Below, in pieces: positions 27,531 to 36,155 of a DNA stretch of 64,000 nucleotides. The stretch is from Segatella copri (GTDB lineage Bacteria > Bacteroidota > Bacteroidia > Bacteroidales > Bacteroidaceae), in contig NZ_CP137557.1 of the NCBI RefSeq assembly GCF_019249655.2, positions 2,079,001-2,143,000 on the forward strand, in the 5' to 3' direction. A model generated the notes under the pieces. It searched no databases. It saw nothing but the letters and a program-made list of their open reading frames with translations, and was not told the origin of the DNA. The translations under genes were made by a program, and so were the position numbers. Each line of letters starts with the position of its first letter. The stretch's first letter is position 1.

Positions 27531-27861
27531 TTCAAGTTTCGCAAGTAGCATCTACCGTCCCCGAAGGGGGCGAATGTGAATAACCGCGGGTGGAATGACC
27601 GAAGGGAATGTAACCTGCGGATAGTGACAGATACTCTCTTATCGTCCCCGAAGGGGGCGAACAGGAGCAAGACTGGATGTGGTTCGCCCCCTTTGGGGAC
27701 GCTTTCTCCCTACTATTGGTTGTCCGCAGGTTTCATGACCTTCGGTCATTCCACCAGCGGTTATTGAAAGTTGGCCCCCTTCGGGGACCGGAGGTCATTC
27801 CACCAGCGATTATTGAAAGTTGGCCCCCTTCGGGGACCGGAGGTTACTTGCGAAACTTGAA
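27531..27861. repeat. Family-2 composite palindrome, copy 1
   Basis: 331 bp bounded by 17-bp perfect terminal inverted repeats (TTCAAGTTTCGCAAGTA and its complement). Two inverted homologous arms carry CGTCCCCGAAGGGGGCGAA units and GGTGGAATGACCGAAGG. The right arm has an extra internal duplication of about 50 bp (27744-27842 region). It starts 44 nt upstream of the ABC-F ATG. Confidence 0.9.
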
Positions 27862-27927
27862 TTACTAAATTCAAAATTATTCTAGAATGAGGTATAGCAT
27901 AAGTCCATCACTCTGATTATCATTTTG

Positions 27928-27961
27928 CAAAGATACGAAAAATTATCGGATAGGAATCAAA
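27928..27961 (-). promoter_or_regulatory. Probable promoter of the first ABC-F transcript
   Basis: Minus-strand TTTG (27958-27961) and TATCTTTG (27928-27935), spacer 22 nt. The transcript would run through the family-2 repeat before the ABC-F start codon. Confidence 0.55.
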
Positions 27962-27993
27962 AAAAGGAGGAAAACTTGCGCTTTCCTCCTTTT
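27962..27993 (-). terminator. Terminator of the SusCD operon
   Basis: 12-bp stem AAAAGGAGGAAA / TTTCCTCCTTTT with an 8-nt loop and a T-rich continuation on the minus strand. Confidence 0.8.
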
Positions 27994-28014
27994 ATCTGAT
28001 GTTTTTGTTCTTTT

Positions 28015-28157
28015 CAGAGCTTCTTGAATCCCTTTTGAAAGATTTTCTTTCAGGGCTTCTTGAATCCCCTTTTGAAAGATTTTCTTTCAGGGCTTCTTGA
28101 ATCCCCTTTGAAAGATTTTCTTTCAGGGCTTCTTGAATCCCCCCTTGAAAGATTTCT
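28015..28157. repeat. Four 36-37-bp tandem repeats after the discoidin lipoprotein gene
   Basis: Units start at 28015, 28051, 28088 and 28124. Each has GGGCTTCTTGAATCCCC followed by TTTTGAAAGATTTTCTTTCA, the second half a small hairpin. There are no spacers, so it is not CRISPR. The last unit reaches the stop codon of the gene. Confidence 0.9.
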
Positions 28158-28160
28158 TCT

Positions 28161-29060
28161 TTACTTCATTGGCTCTTTCTCAGGATCGTAGATAGAACGG
28201 GTCATTTCCTTGATGCTCAGCTCGGCCATAGCAATCCACTGGCTGCCGGAATAAGCTTCGTCAATCTGCAGCCAGAGATACTTGAACTCATCTTTTTCAC
28301 TGAACAGACCAGGAGATGTATACTCAGGAGCCGTGCCTTTCGGCAGAACATCGCTACCCAATTCACCAATCTTCCATGCTTCGGCATCAGTAGGGTTGTC
28401 GGCCGCCTTGTTGCTTGCCCAGATGGTGATGTGCTTAGGGTTGTCGTTGTTGTTGTTGTTACGGCCCTTATACCAGAACGATACGCCCTTCACCTTCTTG
28501 CCCAGGTCTACACGAATGTAGTGAGGCCATGGAGTTGGAGCACTCCAGCTCATGTGGAAGTAGGTGCCGTTGTTGCCGTCGATGAGGGCTGCGATAGGAC
28601 CCTCGGATGATTCCTGGTTGTCGGTCCAGAGCTGTGCTGCGGTCAGGCTGATAGGTCCCACCTCGTAGTCCTTGATGTCGGCAGGCACGTAGCCCGCCTT
28701 GGCATTCTTGGTGAAGAGCACCTTCTCGCCGCCGTCTCTGCTCACTGCCGTGAATGTGTAGGCGAGTTCGCCATACTTGGCAAAGAGTCCGTCGATCATG
28801 AGGGAATCGGCATAGGCGCTGGCGTTGAGCACGCGGTGGCCCTTAACGGGGTCGTCGTAAGCCACCTTGATATAATAGTAGTCTGGGTGCTCTGGAGTAG
28901 TCCAGTGGAACACCACCTTGCCTGGCTGGAGGCTGTCGATGGTGACGGTCTGCTCTTTGATGTTCACTGCCGGTGCAGTCTTGTCATCATCAGAGCATGC
29001 TGCCATTGTGCCGACAAGGGCCACAGCCGCAAGCATTTTTATGATATTCTTTTTCATCAT
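28161..29060 (-). CDS. SusE/F-position surface lipoprotein with discoidin (F5/8 C) domain
   Basis: 299 aa. Lipoprotein signal peptide with VGTMAACSDDD; Ser-Asp-Asp-Asp after the Cys resembles the acidic lipoprotein export signal of Bacteroidota surface lipoproteins. Residues about 30-135 form an FN3-like domain of DUF4998/DUF4959 type. Residues about 150-295 form a discoidin-like carbohydrate-binding domain (ALIDGNNGTYFHMSWS...HYIRVDLGKKVKGVSFWYKGR). As third gene after susC-susD it probably helps bind the glycan at the cell surface. No enzyme gene follows it. Confidence 0.85.
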   Translation of the reverse strand: MMKKNIIKMLAAVALVGTMAACSDDDKTAPAVNIKEQTVTIDSLQPGKVVFHWTTPEHPDYYYIKVAYDDPVKGHRVLNASAYADSLMIDGLFAKYGELAYTFTAVSRDGGEKVLFTKNAKAGYVPADIKDYEVGPISLTAAQLWTDNQESSEGPIAALIDGNNGTYFHMSWSAPTPWPHYIRVDLGKKVKGVSFWYKGRNNNNNDNPKHITIWASNKAADNPTDAEAWKIGELGSDVLPKGTAPEYTSPGLFSEKDEFKYLWLQIDEAYSGSQWIAMAELSIKEMTRSIYDPEKEPMK

Positions 29061-29091
29061 TGTGTCTTTTTATTTGTTACAATGCTTAAAA

Positions 29092-31059
29092 TTAATAACC
29101 CGGAGTCTGTACCACGTGGTCGTTTCGGTTGATGTCGGCTGATGGGATAGGCATCAGATAGTTCATCGGCGACTGGAACTTACGCTCGAATACTACTTCT
29201 TGTACCTCGCTGAAGTCGTTGATGTTCTCGGCATCAATGTTCAGACCCTTCGCCTTCACGTTGAAGTACTTCTCGGCAAGCAGCCAGCGGCGCATATCCC
29301 AGAAGTTCTGATTCTCGAGATAGAACTCGTTCATGCGCTCGTTGCGGATGATGTCGCGCAAGCCTTCCTTGGTGGTAGCCTTGGATGGGTCCTTGCCAAA
29401 CTGCTCGTAAGCTTCCTTCACTCCTGGCAATCCGGCACGGGTGCGCACCTTGTCAAGGTAGAGGCGGGCATTGGTCAGGTCGCCAGTCTCGGCAAGACAC
29501 TCGGCGTAGCTCAGGTAAAGCTCTGCCAGTCGGATGAGCGGCCAAGGGGTATTGGTGTAGTCGGCACCTGTCTTCGACTTCACCAGGTCTGGATTGATGA
29601 ACTTCTTGTTCAGGAAGCCTGTTGGTGAATAGTTGCTGGTACGCTTAGAGTTAGCGTCTACACCACGGCTACAGTTGCCACCGAGCACGAAGTCGCAGAT
29701 AAGTCGACCGTGAGTGTTGTCTGAAGTGAGTGTGTAGTTGGCATCTTCACTATATGCACCGTTGTTGGAAGCACTCAGAATCTCGTAGTAGCCATCCTGG
29801 AAGGCAACCCAAGCATAGTAGCGTGGCTCGCGGTCGAGGTTGAACTTCTGAGTCTTGCGGCCTGGATATGCCTCGTCCTTGTGAGCCTCATCCACTTCTA
29901 CCGGATCCCAGCGGTTGGCATAGTCGAATGTCTTGTCCTGGTCGATAGGCAGACCGTTCTTGGTGTAGAAGCGGCTAAGCATGGCAATAGTAGGAGCCAC
30001 ACCATTCCAACCCCATCCACCATTGATGTACGGTATACTCTTGTTCTGCAATCCATAGTAGCCCTCACCACGTGAGTCAGCCCAGATAACCTCAGAGTTG
30101 GCACCTGCCTTCTCGTCCTCAGCCGAGTAGTCGGTGATGGTGTAGCGCAGAGCACGCACTTTTGGGTCGGCAGGATAGCCGTTCTTGTTGAGCTTGCAGT
30201 CGCTACGGTCGTAGAGGTGGTAGCCTGCAGATTCGGCAGCGGTGATGGCATCCTTGAAGGCTGCGGCAGCCTTGCTCCACTTGCTCTCATCGGGGGTAAG
30301 CGGCATGAGAGTTTTTCCCTCCTTGTCCTTGAAGTCGGAATAGAACTTGCTGTTGCCGTTGAACAGTGGGGATGCGGCATAGAGCAGCATCTTTGCCTTC
30401 ATCGCCTTGGCTGCTACGCTGGTGGCAAGACCGAACTCGCCTGCCTGTGCACCGGTGCGGGTAGCAGGCAGACCCTTGGCTGCCTCGTCAAACTTCTCGC
30501 AGATGAAGTTCACGCAGTCGTCGTAAGGCTCCTGGCCCTGATAGTCGGATGGCAGAAGCATCGGGTCTGGAGTCTGGTGAACGATGATGATAGGGCCATA
30601 GCAGCGTGAAAGCAGGAAGTGGTAGTATCCGATGAGGAAGGTAACCTGTGCCTTGTAGTCCTCGCGGTCCTTATCAGCAAGTCCGTTGAAGTTGCCGGTC
30701 TTGTTCAGCTCGTCCTGGAACATGTAGCACTGGCGGATTCCCTGATACAGGGTGTTCCAGTAGCTGATCACTGGGTTGGAGGCTGAATAGTTGCCCTTAG
30801 GGAATGCGGCGAATGTCTCATGCTCGAAGGCTGTAACCACCTCGTCTCCGGTAAGGAAGTCGAGCGATGTCGGTCCGGCGTTAGGGGTAGGCAAATATCC
30901 GTAGCAGGAGTACAGATAGTTGAGGGCTGCCTGGCGGTCCTTGGTCATGTCGGTGCCAGTGGTTGTCTCGGCAGGAATCACATCAAGATAGTCGCACGAT
31001 GTCATCGTGAAACCCGCAGCGAGCAAGCAGCCTATGAATGCTTTATTGAGTATTTTCAT
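29092..31059 (-). CDS. SusD/RagB-family glycan-binding lipoprotein
   Basis: 655 aa. Signal peptide with lipobox GFTMTSC followed by DYLDVIPAETTTGTDM, the usual SusD start. The TPR-like helical core includes NYLYSCYGYLP, GYYHFLLSRCYGPIIIVHQTP and the C-terminal RPLIRLAELYLSYAECLAETG-like segment (here WPLIRLAELYLSYAECLAET). It ends with IRNERMNEFYLENQNFWDMRRW and LMPIPSADINRN. It caps the SusC barrel and captures oligosaccharide. Larger than classic SusD (about 550 aa). Starts 7 nt after susC stops. Confidence 0.95.
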   Translation of the reverse strand: MKILNKAFIGCLLAAGFTMTSCDYLDVIPAETTTGTDMTKDRQAALNYLYSCYGYLPTPNAGPTSLDFLTGDEVVTAFEHETFAAFPKGNYSASNPVISYWNTLYQGIRQCYMFQDELNKTGNFNGLADKDREDYKAQVTFLIGYYHFLLSRCYGPIIIVHQTPDPMLLPSDYQGQEPYDDCVNFICEKFDEAAKGLPATRTGAQAGEFGLATSVAAKAMKAKMLLYAASPLFNGNSKFYSDFKDKEGKTLMPLTPDESKWSKAAAAFKDAITAAESAGYHLYDRSDCKLNKNGYPADPKVRALRYTITDYSAEDEKAGANSEVIWADSRGEGYYGLQNKSIPYINGGWGWNGVAPTIAMLSRFYTKNGLPIDQDKTFDYANRWDPVEVDEAHKDEAYPGRKTQKFNLDREPRYYAWVAFQDGYYEILSASNNGAYSEDANYTLTSDNTHGRLICDFVLGGNCSRGVDANSKRTSNYSPTGFLNKKFINPDLVKSKTGADYTNTPWPLIRLAELYLSYAECLAETGDLTNARLYLDKVRTRAGLPGVKEAYEQFGKDPSKATTKEGLRDIIRNERMNEFYLENQNFWDMRRWLLAEKYFNVKAKGLNIDAENINDFSEVQEVVFERKFQSPMNYLMPIPSADINRNDHVVQTPGY

Positions 31060-31066
31060 ATCTTCT

Positions 31067-34000
31067 TTAATTTAATGTGAGTTGGAAACCTACGTTGATT
31101 GTCATCTGTGTCGGATACTTGGTGGTGTAGTTACCACCGCCCATCTCAGGATCCCACTCCTTGAAAGGTGAGATGGTGAGCAGGTTGGTTCCGTTGACAT
31201 AGAATCGCATGTTCTTGAGCGTGTAACCGATTTCTGCGTTCTTCAGCTTCAGGAATCTACCGTTGCGCAACCAGTAGCTTGATGATACTGTGTTGTGGTT
31301 GTTGTAGTTGTCCGTGAGGCGTGGATACTTCGCATTCGGATCCTGGTTGTCCGGGCTCCAGTGGTCTTCGTCGATGAACTTCAGTACGCCACGGCGATAG
31401 GATGAACCGAATGGCTGGATATCGCTGAGCATCAGTGCTACGTTGCCGCGGCCCTGGAAGAATACGGAGAAGTCCCAGTTCTTGTAACCTACTGATGGTC
31501 CGAAACCGTAGATAATCTTCGGAACGCTTACGCCCAATGGCACCTGGTCGTCGGCTGTGATGCGGCCATCGTACTTGCCATCGCGGTCTGGCTGGTCTAC
31601 ATACTTGATGTCACCAGGAGCAATGGCGATATTACCGAGCGTAGAGGTTGGATTGTTGGCGATATCTGCCTTGTCGATGTAGAGTCCGTTGGCTACGTAA
31701 CCCCATACGGTTTTCACGTTCTTGCCCTGGCTCTTCATGGCATCGCGCTTGCCCGGAGCCTCATCGTATACGGAAATCTCGTTGTTGTTGTAGGTGAATG
31801 TGCCCTGGAACTGTACGGAGAGATCCTTGTTGATGCGCTTGCTGTAGTTCACTGCCAGATCCACACCCTTGTTGATTACCTCGGCAAGGTTACCATAGAT
31901 CTTGGTATTGGCTGTACCCAGATAGTTTGGTATGGAGAGCTTCTGCTGGAAGATGTTGCTGCGGCGCTCGCGGAACCAGTCGACGGTGATGTCGAGGGCA
32001 TTGAAGAGCTGCAGGTCGAAACCGATGTCGAGCTTATGGCCCACCTCCCATGATACGTTCTCGTTGCGCAGACGGTTCCATCCCGGACCGGAATAGGTTA
32101 CAAAGTTGCCTGGCAAACCGGTGGTGAACGAACCGTTGCCGGTGAGCGATACGTCCTCACGATAGATGAAGCGCTCGTAACCATACTGGTCGTTACCTAC
32201 GAGTCCGTAAGTACCACGAATCTTGAAGTTGGAAACGGTTTGCTTGATAGGCTCCCAGAACTTCTCCTCGCTGAGGTTGTAACCCAGACCCACAGATGGG
32301 AAGAAGCCCCACTGGTGACCCTTGGCAAACTGCTCGGAACCGTTGTAACCTGCGTTGAACTCAATCAGGTAGCGGTGCTTGTAGTCGTATGTGGCACGTG
32401 CTGCGAAACCAATCTTGCGCTGTGGCAGAGACGAGAGCACATTATCTACAAAGATATTGGAGTTATACTGGTTGATGTTCCAGAGGAGCATACCCGTAAC
32501 GGTGTGGTCGCCGAAGCTTCGGTTGTAGTCGAAGTATGCCTGAGCATAGTAGCGGCGGTCGCCGGCATTCTGACCCGAGTTGCTGAGCACAGGCTTCGAA
32601 GGGTCGCCCTTAGGAGTCTGCACGTAGGTATAGGTGCCGTCTTCGTTCTGGGTATAGTTCTTCAGCTCGTAATGGTTGTAGTTGAGCGAGCGGAAGGTGG
32701 TACTCTTAGACCAGTTCTTGAACGAGAACATCAGGTGGAAGCCCAGACCCTTGGTAATGAAGTCGAGCTTCTGGTCGAAGTTCAGGTTGGCATTGATGGT
32801 ACTTGCGAATGAATCCTGATATCCGCTCACGAGTCGTGCCATCGGGTTGGAGTTACCTCCGTTGGCAAGCTGGCGGTATCCCCAGTGAACCCACTCGTCG
32901 CCCTCATTGTTATATGAGATAGGGAAGAGCACTGGGTTGGCATTCATCATCTGCGAATAGAGGTCGTTCAGAGAACGAGAGATGTCGTTGCTGCCTGCCA
33001 GCGGACCGTGCATGTTGTCAAGTCCGGCATAGAGGTGGAGCGAAATCTTCGACGACTTCGACATGTTGAAGTCGATGTTGTTCTGGAACGCATATCGCAT
33101 GTAGTCGATATTATTGTTGTAAGAATAGTACTCCTTACTGCGGTTGCGCAGCATACCGGTTTCATGGCTCACGTTGAGGTTCATGAAGTACACGATCTTG
33201 CTGGTACCACCACGCACGTTCATGTTCGCCTTCTGGTTGTATGAAGCCGACTTGAACATCTCCTTATACCAGTTGACATCTGGGAATATCTCGCCGTTCA
33301 CGTGATTGCGTGTGTTGGCAATCTGCTCTGCCGTGTAGAGGGTGTTACCCGTACCTTCGTTGGTAACAGCCTCGTTGAAGAGCTCCATGAATCGGGCACC
33401 GTCAACAAATTTAGGTTTGGATGTAGGCATGGTTACGTTGGCCTCAACGCGGAATGAAATCTTCGGCTTGTCGAGGTCCTGACCACTCTTGGTAGTAATG
33501 ATGAGCACACCATTGGCACCGCGCGAACCATACATGGCGGTGGCTGAAGCGTCTTTCAGGATAGAGAAACTCTCGATAACGTCTGGGTCGAGGTGGTTGA
33601 GGTCGTCCTGCGAAATCTCCATACCATCCATGACGATGAGTGGCGACTTGGCACCACTGATGGTGGCGATACCACGGATGTAGAAGTCAGATCCGTTGGC
33701 ACCTGGCTGACCGCTGCTCTGGGTAGCGATGACACCCGAGAGACGTCCTGCGAAAGATGATGAAATACTAGCCGATGGCACACGCAGCGACTCTGGTCTT
33801 ACCTGCTGCACGGAACCCACCACGGTTTCCTTCTTCTGGGTGGCACCGAAGGCAGTGACTACCACGTCGCCAAGGGTCTGTGAGTCTTCCTTGAGGTGAA
33901 TGCTCAGCGGCTTGTTGCCGTTGAATCTCACTTCCTGGGTCTGGCAACCGATGTAAGAAACGACGATAACTCCACTTGTGGAATTCACGTCGAGTTTGAA

Positions 34001-34276
34001 GTTACCATCCACATCGGTTACAGTACTTTGCTTCGAGTTGTTCTTCAGAACAACCGTAGCACCAATAACAGGTTCACCTGCTTCGTCAAACACGGTACCA
34101 GTGATACGCTGGTGCTTTGCCTGCTGCGTAGCGTTGAAAACGCTTTCAGTCTTGGGTTTCAGGGAACCAGCAATGCCTGTACTTCCAACAAAGTTGTTGT
34201 CTGCTGCCAATGCTGACATTGGCAAAAGCATTGCTGCTCCAATCACACCCAGCTGCTTTCTTGCTTCTTTTTGCAT
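31067..34276 (-). CDS. SusC/RagA-family TonB-dependent outer-membrane transporter
   Basis: 1069 aa. Signal sequence (LGVIGAAMLLPMSALAA), then a carboxypeptidase-regulatory-like domain (RITGTVFDEAGEPVIGATVVLKN). A plug domain follows with the SusC signature (SGQPGANGSDFYIRGIATISG, LIVMDGMEIS, DASATAMYGSRGANGVLIITTK), then a 22-strand barrel ending in MTINVGFQLTLN. It imports oligosaccharides with energy from TonB. First gene of a three-gene operon with no nearby sigma/anti-sigma pair, hybrid sensor or glycoside hydrolase, so substrate and regulation are open. Confidence 0.96.
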   Translation of the reverse strand: MQKEARKQLGVIGAAMLLPMSALAADNNFVGSTGIAGSLKPKTESVFNATQQAKHQRITGTVFDEAGEPVIGATVVLKNNSKQSTVTDVDGNFKLDVNSTSGVIVVSYIGCQTQEVRFNGNKPLSIHLKEDSQTLGDVVVTAFGATQKKETVVGSVQQVRPESLRVPSASISSSFAGRLSGVIATQSSGQPGANGSDFYIRGIATISGAKSPLIVMDGMEISQDDLNHLDPDVIESFSILKDASATAMYGSRGANGVLIITTKSGQDLDKPKISFRVEANVTMPTSKPKFVDGARFMELFNEAVTNEGTGNTLYTAEQIANTRNHVNGEIFPDVNWYKEMFKSASYNQKANMNVRGGTSKIVYFMNLNVSHETGMLRNRSKEYYSYNNNIDYMRYAFQNNIDFNMSKSSKISLHLYAGLDNMHGPLAGSNDISRSLNDLYSQMMNANPVLFPISYNNEGDEWVHWGYRQLANGGNSNPMARLVSGYQDSFASTINANLNFDQKLDFITKGLGFHLMFSFKNWSKSTTFRSLNYNHYELKNYTQNEDGTYTYVQTPKGDPSKPVLSNSGQNAGDRRYYAQAYFDYNRSFGDHTVTGMLLWNINQYNSNIFVDNVLSSLPQRKIGFAARATYDYKHRYLIEFNAGYNGSEQFAKGHQWGFFPSVGLGYNLSEEKFWEPIKQTVSNFKIRGTYGLVGNDQYGYERFIYREDVSLTGNGSFTTGLPGNFVTYSGPGWNRLRNENVSWEVGHKLDIGFDLQLFNALDITVDWFRERRSNIFQQKLSIPNYLGTANTKIYGNLAEVINKGVDLAVNYSKRINKDLSVQFQGTFTYNNNEISVYDEAPGKRDAMKSQGKNVKTVWGYVANGLYIDKADIANNPTSTLGNIAIAPGDIKYVDQPDRDGKYDGRITADDQVPLGVSVPKIIYGFGPSVGYKNWDFSVFFQGRGNVALMLSDIQPFGSSYRRGVLKFIDEDHWSPDNQDPNAKYPRLTDNYNNHNTVSSSYWLRNGRFLKLKNAEIGYTLKNMRFYVNGTNLLTISPFKEWDPEMGGGNYTTKYPTQMTINVGFQLTLN

Positions 34277-34331
34277 AAGCTGATGTTAGATTAGAATGAA
34301 TACTATTTAGATATAAATCTCTTTTTGAGTG

Positions 34332-34339
34332 CAAATGTA
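34332..34339 (-). promoter_or_regulatory. -7 element of the susC operon
   Basis: Minus-strand TACATTTG, about 55 nt upstream of the ATG. The -33 is not clear. Confidence 0.45.
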
Positions 34340-34461
34340 GCAAAAAAATAAGTAAAAATGTAAAACCTTTAGCTTTTTTAACTAGAAATGTTTGAATATT
34401 ATAGTTATAGTCTACAAAATTCTCTTTTAAGGGTACATGTTCTGCTTCAGAATAACAGAAA

Positions 34462-34492
34462 CCCCAGTCTGCTTGAAGCTGGCAGGCTGGGG
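34462..34492 (-). terminator. Hairpin after the ModF-like gene
   Basis: 11-bp stem CCCCAGTCTGC / GCAGGCTGGGG (one G-T pair), 9-nt loop. The U-run on the minus strand is short (TTT), so it may be a weak terminator. Confidence 0.5.
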
Positions 34493-34562
34493 GGATATCT
34501 TTAGATTTTTTCTTGTCTTGATGCATGTTTATGCATATTTTATGGTAATGCATCTCTCATGT

Positions 34563-36047
34563 TTATGCATGTCTCGTCAGGAAGATGCTGTGGTCGATGC
34601 ATGCAGGTAGTTCTTCTTTGTAGTGTGTCACCATGATCATCGTCTTGTTGTTGCGCTTGCAGAACGCCTCGATGATGTCCTTCACCAGACGGCGGTTGTG
34701 ATTGTCGAGACCATGCAATGGCTCATCCAGGATGAGCAATTCCGGGTCCTTTACAAAGGCACGGGCAAGGAGAACCAGGCGCTGCTCGCCGCTTGAGAGC
34801 TTCAGGAAGCCTCTATCTTCCAATCCTTCCAGTCCGAATACCTTCATCCAGAAACGGCACTTGCCCATATCTTCCTCCTTAGGCTTTACGTAGAGACCTA
34901 CGGAATCCATCAGTCCGCTGGCTACGATGCGGATGGCTGGAAGGTCGCGCTGGTAGGAACGGTGAAGCTCTGGCGATACATAGCCGATGTGCTTCTTGAT
35001 GTCCCAGATGCTCTCGCCGCTGCCACGAGGATTGCCGAAGAGGGCGATGTCGCAGGCATAGCTCTGGGGATTGTCGGCACAGACCAGGCTCAAGAGGGTA
35101 CTCTTGCCGGCTCCGTTCTGTCCGCTCAGTGCCCATCGCTCGCCGTTGTTCACGGTCCAGTCGAGGTCTTTCAGGATGATGCGCTTGCCATACTGTATGC
35201 GAACCTTGTTCATCTTCACCACTTCCTGGCTCTTGTACTCGCGGTCGCTGTAAGGCAGGTTGATGATCTGCTGCTCCAGTTCCTGGCTCAGCATTCTGCT
35301 TGGGATAGGGGTGCGCTGGGCAAGATATTCCTCCTTGGTCAGCTTCGGCATCACCTTCATATCCTTCACTTCCACTACGTGGGTGATGAAATCAGGAATG
35401 TCGTCGCTCTTGCTCAATACGAGGATAATCTGCAGGGCATGCTCCTGGGCAAGCGTCTTGAGGAGTTCCTTCAGCTGGTCGCGGGTGTCGGCATCGAGTC
35501 CGATAAACGGATTGTCCATGATGAGGACACGTGGTTCAGAGAAGAGGGTAGATGCCAGCTTGAACTTGCGCAGCTCGCCGCTGCTCAGCAGGATGGTGTA
35601 TTTATCGAGCAGATGCTCCATGTGGAAGAGCTCGTAGATGTGCTTCTGCAATGCGCGGCGCTCGGGAGTTTCCTCGCCCGCCATGCCGTAAGCCTCTTCC
35701 AGCTTATCCTTCACAATCGGCGTATTCTCGTCTATTTCCAGCTGGTTCCATCGCTGCTGCAGGAAATAGGTGCGGTCGTTATCGCCTCCGTAGGTGTCAC
35801 GGAAGGTGATATACTTGATGTTGTCGCTCACCAGCGTCTTGGTGCTGGGCGAGAAATCATAATCCGGGTCGTGCATTAACAGAGGGTGTCTGCCGACAAT
35901 GATGTCAACAAACATCGACTTTCCACCACCGTTTGGTCCTACGATGGCGATGTGCTCGCCTTCGCAAGATTCAAAGTTCACTGGCTCGGCCATACGCCAT
36001 TCCGGCATACGAGTCACGCCATCCTTAATGCTAATAATCTTTTGCAT
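34563..36047 (-). CDS. ModF-like duplicated ABC ATPase
   Basis: 494 aa with two ABC nucleotide-binding domains and no membrane part. Domain 1: GPNGGGKSMFVD, signature LSSGELRKFKLA, VLIMDNPFIGLD. Domain 2: GQNGAGKSTLLSL, LSSGEQRLVLLARAF, LLILDEPLHGLD. The arrangement and size match ModF/PhrA-type ATPases once linked to molybdate transport or photorepair, whose function is unclear. No modABC genes are nearby. It follows ruvC by about 108 nt on the same strand. Confidence 0.82.
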   Translation of the reverse strand: MQKIISIKDGVTRMPEWRMAEPVNFESCEGEHIAIVGPNGGGKSMFVDIIVGRHPLLMHDPDYDFSPSTKTLVSDNIKYITFRDTYGGDNDRTYFLQQRWNQLEIDENTPIVKDKLEEAYGMAGEETPERRALQKHIYELFHMEHLLDKYTILLSSGELRKFKLASTLFSEPRVLIMDNPFIGLDADTRDQLKELLKTLAQEHALQIILVLSKSDDIPDFITHVVEVKDMKVMPKLTKEEYLAQRTPIPSRMLSQELEQQIINLPYSDREYKSQEVVKMNKVRIQYGKRIILKDLDWTVNNGERWALSGQNGAGKSTLLSLVCADNPQSYACDIALFGNPRGSGESIWDIKKHIGYVSPELHRSYQRDLPAIRIVASGLMDSVGLYVKPKEEDMGKCRFWMKVFGLEGLEDRGFLKLSSGEQRLVLLARAFVKDPELLILDEPLHGLDNHNRRLVKDIIEAFCKRNNKTMIMVTHYKEELPACIDHSIFLTRHA

Positions 36048-36155
36048 CTCTCTTAAAATTGTGATTTATGTGTTGTGCAATACACATATTATATATGTTA
36101 TATATGTGTTCGCAATGAATGCTACTTGTGTGCTTGAAGCGTTTTGCAACGAATG

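Noticed and set aside
27576-27767. 63-aa frame inside family-2 copy 1 (and its near twin at 55190-55381)
   Set aside because: The frame is the repeat itself read through its palindromes; similar frames appear on both strands and in each copy, and none has a ribosome site or conserved domain.
27520-27870. Simple intrinsic terminators in the family-2 and family-1 repeats
   Set aside because: The GC-rich mini-palindromes lack U-tracts, lie upstream of genes as often as downstream, and the whole element has sharp terminal repeats.
28015-28157. CRISPR array
   Set aside because: Units are contiguous tandem repeats with no unique spacers, and no cas gene is in the window.
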